Positions 20,919 through 33,277 are shown, numbered from the stretch's first letter. The stretch: 64,000 nt of DNA from Arachis hypogaea (GCF_003086295.3 NC_092047.1:65886054-65950053); one strand, 5' to 3'. The notes: generated by a model not told the origin, from the sequence alone. Numbers and translations: made by a program.

Positions 20919-22402
20919 TGACGTGGCGGAAATTGGCGAGTTAAGAAATTGTTATAAGAGATACGTTGCAAGTACAGTTCCTAACCAACCGAAAATCCGT
21001 TTATCAACTTAGAAGGGTTGTCACAAAATTAAAATTTAAAATACTGGGAGTATGAATCCCAGGTCGTCTCCTAACGAGTTGCAGAAAGGTGTGCTATTTT
21101 ATTAATCAGATTTTTTCAAAAAATGGTTTGAGTTAATAAACAGGAATTTAAATCAGAGAAATTATGTAATTTTAATAAGGACCTTGACTGGGAGTAGAAT
21201 AGTTGGAAGCCCTATTCTTGTTGGAGTACTCTCAAGATTAATTGGTAATTGAAGGTTGTCTGCTTAGTTATCCTTTACTAGGCAGAGAAAAGTCAAGCAA
21301 GTTAGAAAGCTATTTCTGGTCACAAGTCCTAATCCTCTCCCTTGGGAAGGACTAGTGTCAATGACTAGAGGGCGATCCAACAATAAACCTAATTACAATT
21401 TTTCTTTTAAGTAATCCAACTCAAGGTTTCCTTTCAATCATCTCCCAATCAAGTTATGGAACTACTCGCTCATTATGAATATAAATTTCACAAAATAAGG
21501 AAGAGAAATAAAGAAAGACATGATAAATAGTAATTAAAACGATTAATTAAAAATAAAAGTGATTCTTATATTAATAAATTCTAAAATAATCCAATAGTAA
21601 TTCTGAATAAATAAAGGACATGGAAAAGTAAGTGATAGATAAGGAAACAAACTAGAATGACGAAGTCTTGACAGAGGTAATAACTCTTCTCAATATTCCA
21701 ATCCAAAAAGCAATAAAAATCAAATCCTAAAAACTATGAATGTGTAGAGAAAAAACCTAGAGGAAGAGTAACATCAGATCTCAGAACTAAAACTAGATGG
21801 AATGAATGTTCTCCTCTGTCTCTGCATGTTTCCTGGCTCTAATATGCTTTTCTGGGCCGAAAACTGGGTCAAAACAGGGCCCAAAATCGCCCCCAGCGAA
21901 TTTTGCAGATCGCACATGTCACGCGATCGCGTCATCCAGGCGTTTGTGTCATCCAGCATTTTGCCTTTCCACGCGTGCGCGTCGTCCACGCCTTCGCGTC
22001 ACTTATGCAGTTTCTAATCCGCGCGGTCGCGTGAGCCATGCGTCCGTGTCACTGCAATTTCTTCTATGTCGCGCGGTCGCGTGAGCCATGCGCCCGCATC
22101 ACTTCTCGCTGGTTATCTCCTTAATTTCTTGTGTTCCTTCCATTTTTGCAAGCTTCCTTTCTAATCTCCAAATCATTCATGCCCTATAAAGCCTGAAACA
22201 TTTAACACACAGATCACGGCATCGAATGGAATAAAGGAGAATTAAAATACAAAATTAAAACTCTCTAGGAAGCAAGTTCTCAACCATAAAGTATTTTTAG
22301 GAAGGAATTATAAATGCATGCTTATATAATGAATAAGTGGGTAAAGATTTGATAAAACCACACAATTAAACACAATATAAACCATAAAATAATGGTTTAT
22401 CA
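20919..22402 (-). repeat. Element C 5' LTR (right copy)
   Basis: 1484 bp, the partner of 299-1706. It retains more of the CG-rich palindrome block (21915-22105) than the left copy. It is followed by the target duplication ACCGC at 22403-22407. Confidence 0.9.
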
Positions 22403-22874
22403 ACCGCTTCGGCTATGGTGTCCATGAACTCCCCTTGCTTCCTTCGGAACCCTTCTTGCTCTTGGAAGAATGCTTGAAGGTCTTGTTCTTCTTAGGGTAA
22501 GGGTTGGAAAACTTCATATTGGGGTGGAAGAGAAAGTTCAAAAGTCGGGAAAAAGGTTGTATATATGGGAGGTGTGTCATGGGGTAGGGATATTGAGGTG
22601 GTGTATAAGGATGTGGTGGTTCATATGGTTGGTGGCAAGGTGTATAGACATTTTGGTTCCCTGGAGGTGTGTGGTATAGTGCTTTAAGGTTTGGTGGTTG
22701 AAGGTTATGTATGGGGTATCTCTCATATCCTTGGGTTTGGTATTCATATAGGGGAGAGTTTGGCTCGTTGTAGCATGAGGAAGGTGTTTGCCATGAGTGT
22801 TGCTCATACACAATTGGTTCCTCCCTAAATTGATTCTCCCCCTCCATGAAGTAATCCCAATTTGAATTCATCAT
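22403..22874 (-). pseudogene. Element B ORF1, upstream part
   Basis: ATG at 22874 (MMNSNWDYFMEGENQ). The N-terminal 100 residues are rich in Pro, Tyr, His and Gln (HQPYEPPHPYTPPQYPYPMTH), like the N-terminus of ORF1 in element I. A one-base frameshift near 22465 leads the annotated frame to a TAG at 22413. The alternative frame (FFQEQEGFRRKQGEFMDTIA) continues straight across the C insertion into 298-1. The product is unrecognised. It may be a divergent structural protein, since it sits directly after the primer site where gag normally is. Confidence 0.6.
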
Positions 22875-23073
22875 ACCCTACAAAATACTCACAACTAAGC
22901 TCCAAGCAATAAGGGTGATAACTCATAAAGAAAATAGAAAATGAAAGCAAAAGACATCAAAAAAACAAGAAAGCAAAAACCTAAATATTAGTAAAAATAA
23001 CCAAATAACCAAGAAGTAAGGTATTTACACTATCAACATATTTACAACAACCTAAAGATAGCACTCAATTGCA
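22875..23073 (-). other. Element B leader
   Basis: 200 bases of A-rich sequence between the primer site and ORF1. No gene seen. Confidence 0.6.
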
Positions 23074-23091
23074 TCCCTGGCAATGACGCCA
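23074..23091 (-). other. Element B primer-binding site
   Basis: Minus strand TGGCGTCATTGCCAGGGA, a diverged tRNA-Asp-type site, 4 bases from the LTR edge. Confidence 0.75.
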
Positions 23092-23095
23092 AATT

Positions 23096-24674
23096 TGATG
23101 AATGACCAAAAGCTTAGGTTTGGATTTCACAATAAAAAATAGGATTTGTCCGTTGCAAGTATAGTCCAAACCCAACCGATGATCATAAATCAAATGTTTA
23201 AATTCAAATCCAATAACCGAGATCAAAAGTACTTCAACCTTGGGTCGTTCTCCCTAGGACGCAATTGGGAGTGTTTCTTTTCCGGTTGTAGAGACAAAAA
23301 GGGGTTTTGCAATCAAAGAACAAAATATTAAAGAAACTGAGAAATCAAAAAACTAAGCAATGAGCAAAATTGGAATTAGTGAAAGCAACAAGGAAACAAG
23401 ATCAAAACTAGTGGAAATGCTATAAATGCAATAAAAGAGCCTTGACTTGGGAATGAGGGTCCGAGGAATCCTATCATCGCCATAACCACAACTATGGTAA
23501 TTATGATGAGTCAATCTCCCCTAGTTAACCCCAACCATCGAGGAGTAAGTCAAGCAAGCATAATTGACCTTAATCCATAAGTCCTAGCTAACTTACCAAA
23601 CTAGTTGATAAAGAGCTAGCGTCAATGGAAACAAGAGTCAACTAACTACCCAAAAATTACCACTAAATGTCGGACATTATGGCTCTAGTATCCTAGGAAC
23701 TCAAACCACAAGCCAAGGTAGGAAAATCTACTCAAAATCTAAAGTTGGCATTTTCACAAACACCTTGTGTGCATAGAAGTAAAACATGGAAAATTGCAAA
23801 GTAAATTAGAAAACTATAACCAACTATCAACAAAACCAATCATAAACAAGCAATCAAACATAAAGGAAGCATGAAATATAAAATTCATTGATCAAAACTT
23901 CAAGAAACACAAAATTGCAAATATGAACAAGTAACTTGAACCAAAAGGAAATGAAAGTAAAGGCAATGTAATTAAAGAGGAAATTTAGAGTACTTACAAT
24001 TAATGTAATCCAAAATTAAGCTTGCTATAAAATGCTACATGAAAACTACATAAACCCTAGGAGAGCATTTTCTACTCTACACTACTCCTACTTCTAATAC
24101 TATGAAAAACTTGTAAACAACTAAAACTACAACCTAATGCCTTTATATGTGTTGAATTCCCCTTTTTATAGCATCCAAAATCAGCTTTCCAGCCTTCTAA
24201 AATGGGCCAAGAGGCCTCAGAATTCGAGAAACACGTGCTTCATTAATGAAATCACATGTAGGGACCTGTGCAGACGCACAGACGTGTGCGTCCGCACACT
24301 CGGCTGAAAGTTGACCTATGCGTACGCACAGGTACTTGTGCACACGCACACAAGGCTGTGCGCACGCACACTTCGCTGTGTGTGCTTTTCCTTGTTTTCT
24401 TCATGTTTTCTCCCTTGTATATGCTTTCTTCTACTTTTGGCTATCCATTCTTGCCTCCAAGGCCTGAAATCACTCAACAAACCTATCATGGCATCTAATG
24501 GAATAAAAGTAAAATTAAATCGGTTATTTCAAGCACAAAATTGCATGTTTTCACATTTAGGATCAAATTGGGGACAAAACACAAAAGTATGCTATTTTGG
24601 TGCTTAAGTGTGAGTTCGTGTGCTAGAATCCATCCAAATTAAGTCAAAATATACCATCAAATATGGACTCATCA
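23096..24674 (-). repeat. Element B 5' LTR (only copy in the window)
   Basis: Minus strand TGATGAGTCC...TTCATCA, 1579 bp. A TATA box reads TATAAAAAGG on the minus strand (24170-24161). The palindrome block 24258-24390 consists of GTGCGTACGCAC-type units. The right flank CCTCC (24675-24679) should be the target duplication; its partner is off the left edge. It is inserted inside the gag of element G. Confidence 0.82.
24258..24390 (-). repeat. GTGCGTACGCAC-type palindromes in the B LTR
   Basis: About six irregular units such as TGCGTACGCACA and GTGTGCGTCCGCACAC, each partly self-complementary. A similar block is in the LTR of G (27050-27330). Confidence 0.7.
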
Positions 24675-25279
24675 CCTCCCTCATACTTGATACATTTCCA
24701 CTCAGCAAAATCCTCAGGAGCTCCTTGACAAACCCGTGAAAAGCGGCACAATTCCTCAAATCTTCTTGTGTACTCGGTAACAGTCATCTGATCTTGTTTC
24801 AACTAAAGCACTTCAAGTTGCTTAGCATTTCTGACTGAACTGGGAAAGTACTTCTTATAAAACTCTGTTCGGAATAATTCCCAAGAAATTACAACCCCAT
24901 CAAGCTACAGAATATGCCTCATGCCCTGCCACCAATGTTGAGCCTCACCTTGCAACTGGTATGTTCCAAACTCAACCCACTATTCTTCAGAAACCTGCTG
25001 AGCTTGTAATGCTCGCTCAATAGCTTGTATCCAGTTATCCACATCGGAAGGGTTCGAGGTTCCTCTAAAATTCAGAGGATGAACCTTCAGGAAGGAGGAA
25101 AGCGTCATAGGACCATCATCGCCGTTGTTGCCGTTATTTCCATTGTTTATTTGGTTTCCTAAAGCTTCAGCTGTCGCTTGCATCGCCTCGGCCATATTCC
25201 CTAGGGCAGCCATGAAGTCTACAGGGTTAGGAGGATTGTTCCCTGTCGCTTCAGGCATAGCATTCCCTATACACACCAA
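24675..25279 (-). pseudogene. gag: Element G (Del/Tekay-like) Gag, N-terminal part
   Basis: Start at 25279 or 25258 (MPEATGNNPPNPVDF). After an Asn/Gly linker comes the chromovirus capsid signature: FLKVHPLNFRGTSNPSDVDNW, ALQAQQVSEE, WVEFGTYQLQGEAQHWWQGM, ELFRTEFYKKYFPSSVR and YTRRFEELCRFSRVCQGAPE. Three in-frame TAG codons stand where the family has Gln (for example just after QVSEE). The frame is cut at 24675 by the LTR of element B; the rest of the element lies beyond the left edge. It is the particle-forming protein of a chromodomain-lineage element. Confidence 0.85.
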
Positions 25280-25460
25280 ACAAGTGATATCAAGTTGATC
25301 AGTCTCAATATCGCAAGTCCAGTGCTTTAAGTCCCAATTGCATGCTCATGGACTTTTGTGCTACATATATCAGTTAGATATCCTAATAGCACATAGACAC
25401 ATACACAGAGAATGCACAGAAGTATAATCAGTTTGTCCACAGGCTCTATAGGAACGAACT

Positions 25461-25472
25461 ACTCTAATACCA
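25461..25472 (-). other. Element G primer-binding site (tRNA-iMet type)
   Basis: Minus strand TGGTATTAGAGT, the usual TGGTATCAGAGC of chromoviruses with two C-to-T changes, 3 bases from the LTR. Confidence 0.7.
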
Positions 25473-26515
25473 TAATGTAACACCCTACCATACTTAATCT
25501 TATGCTTAAGTCATAAGACTGAGATAGCAAGGTATTATGACCTCTAAAAGTAAGAATATATATCTATATTAATAACGAAAGAGATATTTAATGGGGAGCC
25601 CTAAAAAATAGGAAAAACAAAACTACAAAATCAAAAAGCGCAACTCTCAGAAAATGTGGCTACTTGCGTGAGAAGAAACTAAAGCTCAGCAATAAAAATA
25701 TATACAAATGACACAAGTAGAGGGTTAACAATACAAAATAACAAGCTCTTAACTCAGCCTGCGAAGCCAAAGCTGGCCGGAGAATATATGCGTACATAGA
25801 TATACATAATAATAACCCACAAGAACATGTTTAGAACCCTAGTTCTCCATAAAACCTCTAAGAGGTACATAAACAAGGTGTTATTACATAAAGTGGAGAA
25901 ACTATACATATATATACATCAAAGAACAAAAGGGGATCCCAAGGTAAACCACTTCACCGCAGAAACTTTAGACGCCTACCGAGGTGCCGCTCGACCTGCA
26001 TCTGAAAATAACAACACAGTATGGGATGAGAACCGGGGGTTCTCAGCATGGTAAAGGTGCCACGCATATAATATATAAGGTCCTGGGAATACCAGAGACA
26101 ATCCTAGAATGCCAACTCTCAAATTACAAAGCTTAAAATCACTAAACAGAAATCATAAAAAGGGTGGTCTTCTAGGGAACTCTAAACCTAGCTTAGACTT
26201 TAACCTTAATTCTAAACCTGTCCACCTTACCTCCGTACCTCCATCTACAATGATTCGCATAGACAAACAAACAGACAAGGCAAGCACAGGTAGTAAAAAA
26301 GTAGTTCAAGTAACAATTACAGTAATTAGCAGAATATGATCAATTAAGCATTCCCAATTAAGGAATAGCAAACAAAGCACACATATGCATATGACGAAGG
26401 TCTATCCTACTGGCCGTGAGCTCACATGTCGGTTACTTTGCCAGAACCCGACACATCTGGTAGCTAACCCAGACATTGGTCTCTAGGTTACGCATCTCCA
26501 GGAGGATCATAAACG

Positions 26516-26660
26516 AAGGAGAGTGCCTTTCCACCTTCTCCTGGAGGTTTCACGAAGGAGAGTGCCTTTTCACATTGAAGGAGTGTGCCTTTTCACCTTG
26601 CAACCAGAGAAAAACATAGGGGATACAATACGAAGGAGAGTGTCTTTCCACCATCCCCAC
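26516..26660 (-). repeat. Short repeats in the G LTR
   Basis: Four copies of a unit close to GAAGGAGAGTGCCTTTCCAC (26516, 26554, 26577 and 26632), with flanks that can pair (GAAGG with CCTTC). Confidence 0.65.
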
Positions 26661-27049
26661 ATCCACGTCACGACAAGAGAGGGAACTTCCAACCTTAACT
26701 TGCCATCCAAACACATGTTCAAATTAATTACGCAAGCGGGATTACACCCAGACCTTGCCATTCCGACCATTTCGGCCACACATAGTCATCTTAAATCTCA
26801 TCATTTATCACATCATGTTCTTACATTCATTCTTCATAACCATACCGATGTATATTCATTCAGCTTCACACCATTTCCCTCACAATTCATCTTGTTCACC
26901 CCTTTTCTTCATTCCCAAGTTACCTTAAATTCCTAACTTCTGCTAATTCCTAATCTCACTAGCAAAATCTAGGGTTAACAGGGTAAAAATGGGGAGTTTA
27001 GGGTTCAAAATCATGTTTAGAACAGAAAAACATAGGTGCTAGAAAACAG

Positions 27050-27330
27050 GGCATGTGCGTGCGCACAACTCAGCAAAATATCAGGACGTGTGCGTGTGCA
27101 CAAATGTGTGTGTGTGCACACATCACTTGGTGTGATTGCGTCTCACCTGTGCTAGCGCCACCAACAGAAGGCCTATCCTGGTGTGTGTGTGTGCAGAAGG
27201 GTGTGCGTACGCACACTTTATGAAGGGCACCAGGTGTGTGTGCTCACGAGACGTACGTACGCACAAGTAAACTTTTTGCCTCTGTTGGGTGCGTGCGCAC
27301 AGCTGTGTGCGTGGGCACACATAAGAAAAT
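27050..27330 (-). repeat. GTGCGTACGCAC-type palindromes in the G LTR
   Basis: Repeated units such as GTGCGTGCGCAC, TGTGCGTACGCACA and GTACGTACGCAC, similar to those in the B LTR although the two LTRs are otherwise unrelated. Confidence 0.65.
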
Positions 27331-28671
27331 CCTGATTCTGCTATAATGTTCAAAATTTTAGTTTTTTGCACTGATTTTCTGGCGTCCATAACTTCTCCTA
27401 CAAAAATCAGTTTTTCGCAAACTTTATATCAATCTCAAGCTTTTAAAACCTTCTTTAATTTGAAATAAACCTCATTTTCATACAAAATTTGAGGAGCGAG
27501 TTATGGACTACCAAAGTTCATTAAAAATCAGTTTTTACCAAAGTTTACCAAACCTCCATTTTTACCAAATTCACATACCATGACCTATAAAACCTGCACA
27601 TTTGCAACATAACATGCCCCTTTTCATTAACTCCAACTACTAACATATTAATACTCATACCGACCCATAAAACTCATACACTTTCAAAAATCCACTATTC
27701 CAACCACAAGCTACAACATTAAAATTCATTAACTTATATCCTCAATTCATTAAAAGAAATCCATAAATCATCATTAACTCATTAACAAGCAACTAGCCAC
27801 AAAATTTCATCCTCATACATTAATAACATCACCAACTCATCATCATTAACTCCAATAAACTCATATTCATTCCGTTTCCCACTTTATAAGCATCAATAAT
27901 TCATCTTTCGACAATCCATCATTTAAATTCCAACATCAACAACCAAGCCAAAACACGATATTTATCATGCAGTACTAATCAATTTACATACTCATAAATT
28001 CATGCCTATCTTAAAGTCAACTAGCCTAAGTTTTCACAGGGCATTACATATTAAATACGCGAAACCTAAACCATAACTTGGCCGCTTTTTCACGTATTGT
28101 CCAAAGCCAAACACAACCTCAAAAGTTCAAAAATCACCAAGGCATAAGCACCCAACCTCCACCAAGCTCCAAGGCTCACAATTCAAGCTCTAACATATAT
28201 ATATACATACACCTAATTTCACATATATCACCATACATACTCAAAATTTACAATCTAACATACTAGAATCAAACTTGGCTAGGGTTTATGAACCTCACCT
28301 TGTATGTGTCTCAATCGAACTAAAGCCCACTCATTCCTCAACTCAATTTGATCCTATAATATCAATTTATTCAAAATCTTATCACATCGAAAATCCTAAC
28401 ATTCCAGATTTGAATAAGAGAGAATAGGAGCTGAGATTATGATTTTCTCACCTTGAAAGTTACCGGGCTTTGTAGAGATTATCACTGCGGATGCGTGGCC
28501 GCAAATGGTGCGGCGATCGGAGCCCGGAACAAGGAGTTATGGTGGTTGGAAGGTGAGGTTAGGGTTTTTGTGTTGTCCTTCCTTCCTCCAAGGATGTTTG
28601 CAGCGTGAATGAAATGAAGGAGGAAGGAGAAGCTATGTTCTTTAAGTGGTTGGGCTGATTGGATTGGGCCT

Positions 28672-30349
28672 TGATGTGTATTTTCGGAAAACGAAAAACA
28701 AATCCCAAACACACAAAACTAACCGGCAAGTATACCGGGTCGCATCAAGTAATAAAACTCACGGGAGTGAGGTCGATCCCACAGGGATTGAAGGATTGAG
28801 CAATTTTAGTTTAGTGGTTGATTTAGTCAAGCGAATCAAGAGTTGATTTGAGTGGTTTGTATTCGACAGAAGCTAAATTGCATGAAATTAAAAGGGAGAG
28901 GGACAATTGCAGTAGATTAAAGAGCAGAGAAGGTAAATGTGCTGAATCTTAAAGAGCAAGAAATTAAATGGCAGAAACTTAGAACACAAGAAATGTAAAT
29001 TGCAAGAATCTTAAAGCGCAAGAAATGTAAATGACTTGAATTGTAAAGGGAATTGGGAAGTGGATTTGCAGAATTTAAACAAGGAAAAGTAAATTGCATT
29101 AATCAGACAAGTAGAAGGTGACTTGAATTGAACCGGATCTAAAACGGAAATGTAAATGAACTTGAAGAGCTCTAAACAGAGAATTTAAAATGCAACTCCA
29201 GATCTCAGGACCCAAGAGACTAGATAACCAAGTCTAGATCTCAATGCCTTCCTAGACCCAAATGTAGAATTCAATTGCAAGAAATTAAAGATCAAAACAG
29301 AAGAAAGCTTGAATGTAAATCTCAATTCTCCAATGGTGCAGTAAAAGAAATAGAAAGAGATCTCAAGGTGAGATTGAGACAGAATTTCCCCAATTCTCGA
29401 CACCCAAGACTCAAGACAAGTGTAATTGAAATTGAAAACAAGAAAACTAAGAGGAAGAGAATTCAATTCTCCTCTCCGAAACTCAGAAACTCAAAATAAT
29501 TCAAAACCAAAAGCTCTCCAAAACTACTCAGCAAAACTCCCAGGAAAGCTCCCTTAAAACTTAAATCCTAAGCTATTTATACACTTTCTTCAAATGGTCT
29601 TCAAGCCTTGAATTGGGCCTTTGCTCTTGATGGAATTGGGTTGATAAAGGCCTTGGTTGATTGCTCTTGGAGTTGGAGAAAGATCCATTGTGAACCGGGT
29701 TGTAAATCATAAAAGCTTGAGTAAAAGTTTGAGGCAAACTTTTACTCAAACTTTTTATACCAGCTGCCCTCCTTTTGCTGATACCAACGTTTGGGCTAAA
29801 GTTTGAGGTCAAACTTTTGCTCAAACGTTGGTTCCCTTGTGTATATGTGTGGCGCCAACGTTTGCCAAAAAGCTTGAGGCAAACGTTGGCGCAAGCTTTT
29901 CTCCTCCAGGGTGTTGTTTTGTGATGCCAACGTTTGCCAAAAAGTTTGAGGCAAACGTTGGCTCAAGCTTTTTCCTCCAGGGTGTTTTCAATTCTTCCAA
30001 AAGTTTGAGCTAAAGTTTGAGGCAAACTTTGGCTCAAACTTTTTGTTCTCTCTTGCTCCTAGCCATTCCTTCTTCCTTCAACCTTCTTCAAAACTCTTTT
30101 CACCTATCATCAATCAATCAAAACAGTCAAAGCTATGCCCCAAATCATAAGATTGTGTTTCTTTCATAATATATGACAATTATAGCACAAAATCTCATGA
30201 AAGTGCATTAATTCATCCATGGTTGATTGAATCAGAGGAAACATGGAAATCTACCCAATTGGCTTGCTTATGGCTTAAGAAAGTACACAAAATCAATTGA
30301 AAACAAAAGAAAAATACTAGTAAAACTAGGCTAAGATGACTTGTCATCA
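28672..30349 (-). repeat. Element E 3' LTR (left copy)
   Basis: Near-identical to 33278-34956. Minus-strand TATA box TATAAATA at 29581-29574. It carries palindromic units near 29720-30050. Confidence 0.92.
29720..30050 (-). repeat. AACGTTTG / CAAACGTT palindrome array in the E LTR
   Basis: Units alternate CCAACGTTTGCC with GGCAAACGTTGG and AAAGTTTGAGG with CAAACTTT, giving several long inverted repeats (for example 29850-29890 and 29928-29962). The right LTR has the same array at about 34325-34655. Confidence 0.75.
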
Positions 30350-30386
30350 CAACACCAAACTTAAAGCTTGCTTGTCCCCAAGCAAG
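30350..30386 (-). promoter_or_regulatory. Hairpin plus GT-rich tract at the E 3' LTR
   Basis: Minus strand: CTTGCTTG-GGGA-CAAGCAAG (30386-30367), an 8-bp stem, then AAGTTTGGTGTTG (30362-30350) against the LTR. Same design and nearly the same stem as in D and H. Confidence 0.75.
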
Positions 30387-31488
30387 AAAGGAACTATGCT
30401 CAAAGGTTCTTTTAATTAAGACGGATTGAAGAATAACTTGTAAGGTCCTGTGAGTGAAGTGATTAAGAAACAGTGGGGTGAACTCTAAATTATATGCTCA
30501 TGCAAGGGCTTCAGTGCTTACTAGTCCTCACATATTGGGGGTCTTAGGTCCTAGGACTTTCATCCAAATGATATCATGGAGATCTCTTTATAGGTAATCA
30601 CCTTGAAGCAGCTTATGATTCTTGTGTTTTGGCTTTGACTCTAAGTGTCATGTCTCAAAGCGGCTTTTTAGGTAAGCTTTCAATCAATACTCCTAAACCA
30701 GTTGGTTTTAAGGTATTAGGTGTTAAAGCACCCCTAAGGATTTACTTACTCAAGCCTCTCTCTTTGACACAATTCGACCACAAGCATTTACTAGGATAAC
30801 AACTTTTTGAGTTCTTATTTTTTTCTTCTTTTCTGCCTAGTAATTGATGCTCAGAGCCTTGGGCCATGTTCTTTTTTGTTTTTGTATTTTCTTTATTTTC
30901 TTTTGTTTTGTTTGCTGCTTCTTGGATCAATAAATGTTTGAGAATCTCCACAACACTTCTTTGAACTCTATGTCCCGCCTATGAGCTCCCATGCAAGTTT
31001 TCATAAGCATGCAACCTCAATACATAATCATACAACTAGAACCACCACTTCTCCTAATCTTTTGCTTGCCTCAAATTTGTTTAATTCCTCAACCCTTCTT
31101 TTCAAAGAACTTTCATGTGATGCATTTTTTTTTTTAATTATTGAGTGCAAACAAGTTTTGGAGATAGTGTTGTAAATGATCAAGCGTCTTGCTTATTGAA
31201 TTGCAGAAAAACTATATTAGACAGAAGGACAGATAGGGGTATAATATAAATTTCAATCACAGCAATATCTGATAATGAATAATACAACCTTTTGGAGTTT
31301 ACTTGCTGTCCTCTTCCTCATCATCATTGCTGGTCTTCACATTCCTCTTTCATCTCTTTGATTGATGATGCTAAATCTTCCCAAAAGTTTGTATGGTACT
31401 CTGCAGTGATATTGAGAGTTGCTTGTTCCCCAAGCACTTAGAAACAATGGTTAGCATGCATGATTTATTTGTGGGCCTTTGAACTTAC

Positions 31489-31747
31489 TTTGGTGTGGGA
31501 ACACCAAACTTAGTACCTTGCCAATGGTTCTCATGCATCAGATTAACCATGTGTGGAACTCTTTTTCTTTTTCAAAAGCAATAGAACTAAAGACTAGGAA
31601 ATAGCAGAATAGTTAACTAGTTCGTCTAGATTCTTGAAGATAGCATTATGCAGAAAGTGAGAATGTGTTTTATGATGAGATTTTGGTGGAACACCAAACT
31701 TAGAATCCTTCATTCTCCTTTATATTGTTTTGGTGTGTAACACCAAA
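31489..31747 (-). promoter_or_regulatory. Three hairpins formed by the AAGTTTGGTGT motif in element E
   Basis: 31489-31508 pairs TTTGGTGT with ACACCAAA around GGGA. A unit near 31684-31700 pairs TTTGGTG with CACCAAA around GAA. 31729-31747 pairs TTTGGTGT with ACACCAAA around GTA. Each is followed by CTTAG or CTTAAC. The surrounding 30387-31821 is otherwise non-coding. Confidence 0.65.
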
Positions 31748-31821
31748 CTTAACTTCTTGCAATATAGATGAAGTTAATTAACCTTTTTATTAATATAGCT
31801 ATGAAAAGAGAACTACCTCAG

Positions 31822-31869
31822 GTTGGGTTGCCTCCCAACAAGCGCTCTTTTATTGTCATTAGCTTGACA
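31822..31869 (-). promoter_or_regulatory. Tandem hairpin after element E gag stop
   Basis: Minus strand hairpin a TGTCA-AGCTAA-TGACA (31854-31869) and hairpin b GTTGGG-AGGCAA-CCCAAC (31822-31839), a perfect 6-bp stem. It lies 15 bases beyond the gag stop. Confidence 0.72.
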
Positions 31870-31883
31870 TCCTCTGTGCTTGC

Positions 31884-33087
31884 TCAGCTCAGATTCTGAG
31901 CTTCCTTCTCCTTGTCCCATTGTCTTCCTAAGTGAGGCTTTGCTCTGTGATGCTCATCCTGGATGAGTGATTCTTTTCCTTCAGCCCTCTTCTCACCCAT
32001 TTCTGCGAGGTTCTTAGCCAGTTGTTGCATTTGCTTCTCAATTCTTCTGATTGAGGCTTCCTGGTTCTTCATTGTCACCTCTTGGTGTTTCATCATTCTC
32101 TCTATTAAGATCTCCAGATTGGTGATCCTTTGAGAGTCTTGTGAGATTGGTTGGTTGTGGGGTGTTGGGGGTTGGAAGGGTGGGTAGCGTGGTGGTATGT
32201 AGTGATTGTTGTTGGTATGGTGGTGTTTTTGCAGGTTTGGGAAATTGGGGTTGTTGCAGTTGAAGTCCCTTTGTTCCTGATGTTGAGATTCCCTCATTCT
32301 TAGATAAGAATGTGGCTTCCATGGTGGAAATTGTGCATTCACTGTAGTAGAATGTAGAAAATCAATTTGTCTAGCTATTGACTCCAATTGTTGCTGAGTT
32401 TGCTGGTGTAGCTGTTTGTTTTGATTCATGACTGCCTTCACTCCTTCAAGATTCATTACTTCCTTTTCTGAAATTGCATTCTGTGGTGTCTCAAATGAGT
32501 GTTGGTTATTGGCTCTTTTGTCATTGAACTCTGCAGTTCCTTGGCCGGTTGCTGTTGCTTTGAGTAGGCCATCTGAGAAGTAATCCACCACTCTTCTTGT
32601 TTCTGGGGTTAATCCTTCATAGAACGCTTGGAAACCCACTTTGTCACTTGCTTTCTTGTATCTTTCCCATGCTTTGAACAATGGTTCTTCCTCTCCTTGT
32701 ATGAATGGATGTATTCCCTCTTTCATCTTGATGTTTTGTTGGGATGGGGAGAATTTGGCTAGAAACTTGGCAACCAAATCATCCCAACTAGTGATACTTC
32801 CTTGGGGAAAGGTTTCAAGCCATTGTGCCGCTTCATCCTTCAGTGAGAAAGGAAATAACAAGAGCTTGTAGGTATCATGATTTACACTATCGAGATTGAT
32901 AGCGCCACAAGTCCTCACAAAAAATGGATAGGTGCTGTTTAGGATCCTCCAATGGATTTCCACCATAGGAACAGTTGTTCTTGATTAGTGTAATGAGTTG
33001 CGGCTTCATGTTGTGGTGTTCTTCTTTCTCAGAAACTCCTTCTTCAATGATATCCTTCCCTCTGGCCTCTCTTCTTTCTTGTGACAT
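31884..33087 (-). pseudogene. gag: Element E Gag
   Basis: ATG at 33087 (MSQERREARGKDI), shortly after the primer site. The first 60 residues read KPQLITLIKNNCSYGGNPLEDP. A one-base change in a T run near 32950 shifts the frame, and the remainder (LLLFPFSLKDEAAQWLETFP, VAKFLAKFSPSQQNIKMKE, LFKAWERYKKA) is a standard Retrotrans_gag capsid. The C-terminal third is Gln/Pro-rich with a coiled segment (RRIEKQMQQLAKNLAEMGEKR). No zinc knuckle is seen. The single frameshift agrees with a young element. It would package RNA using a partner's enzymes. Confidence 0.85.
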
Positions 33088-33253
33088 ATAAATCAACAAA
33101 CGGAACACACAGTGGAATTCTTGAAAATTGAGTGTAGTCAGTTGAGACAAAACTTCAAACAGTTAGTGGGTTAGTCGAAAATTAGAGAAACAGAAAAGAA
33201 AAAGTGCTTGATCTAGATCTCCACTTCACTTAATCATTGTCAATCTATTTCAA

Positions 33254-33271
33254 TCCCCGGCAACGGCGCCA
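33254..33271 (-). other. Element E primer-binding site (tRNA-Asp, perfect)
   Basis: Minus strand TGGCGCCGTTGCCGGGGA, an exact match to the plant tRNA-Asp 3' end as I know it, 6 bases from the LTR. Confidence 0.88.
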
Positions 33272-33277
33272 AAAACT

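Larger units (their letters stand above)
299..22402 (-). mobile_element. Element C: Athila-like Ty3-gypsy LTR retrotransposon, interrupted by element D
   Basis: Two LTRs (299-1706 and 20919-22402) in the same orientation flank gag, protease, RT, RNaseH, integrase and a downstream ORF, all on the minus strand. The target duplication is ACCGC (294-298 and 22403-22407). The LTRs run TGATAAACC...CACGTCA on the minus strand. Without the nested element D (9824 bp plus its 5-bp duplication) the native length is about 12.3 kb. Gene order, the tRNA-Asp primer site and the extra ORF after integrase are typical of the Athila lineage. The element is inactive: stops and frameshifts occur throughout the coding region. 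It is inserted in ORF1 of element B. Confidence 0.93.

Noticed and set aside
25476..28048. Taking GGCATTACA at 28048 as the right end of the G LTR
   Set aside because: The better end is at 35154: sequence from 35155 matches the C 3' region, and E at 28672-34956 explains the gap.
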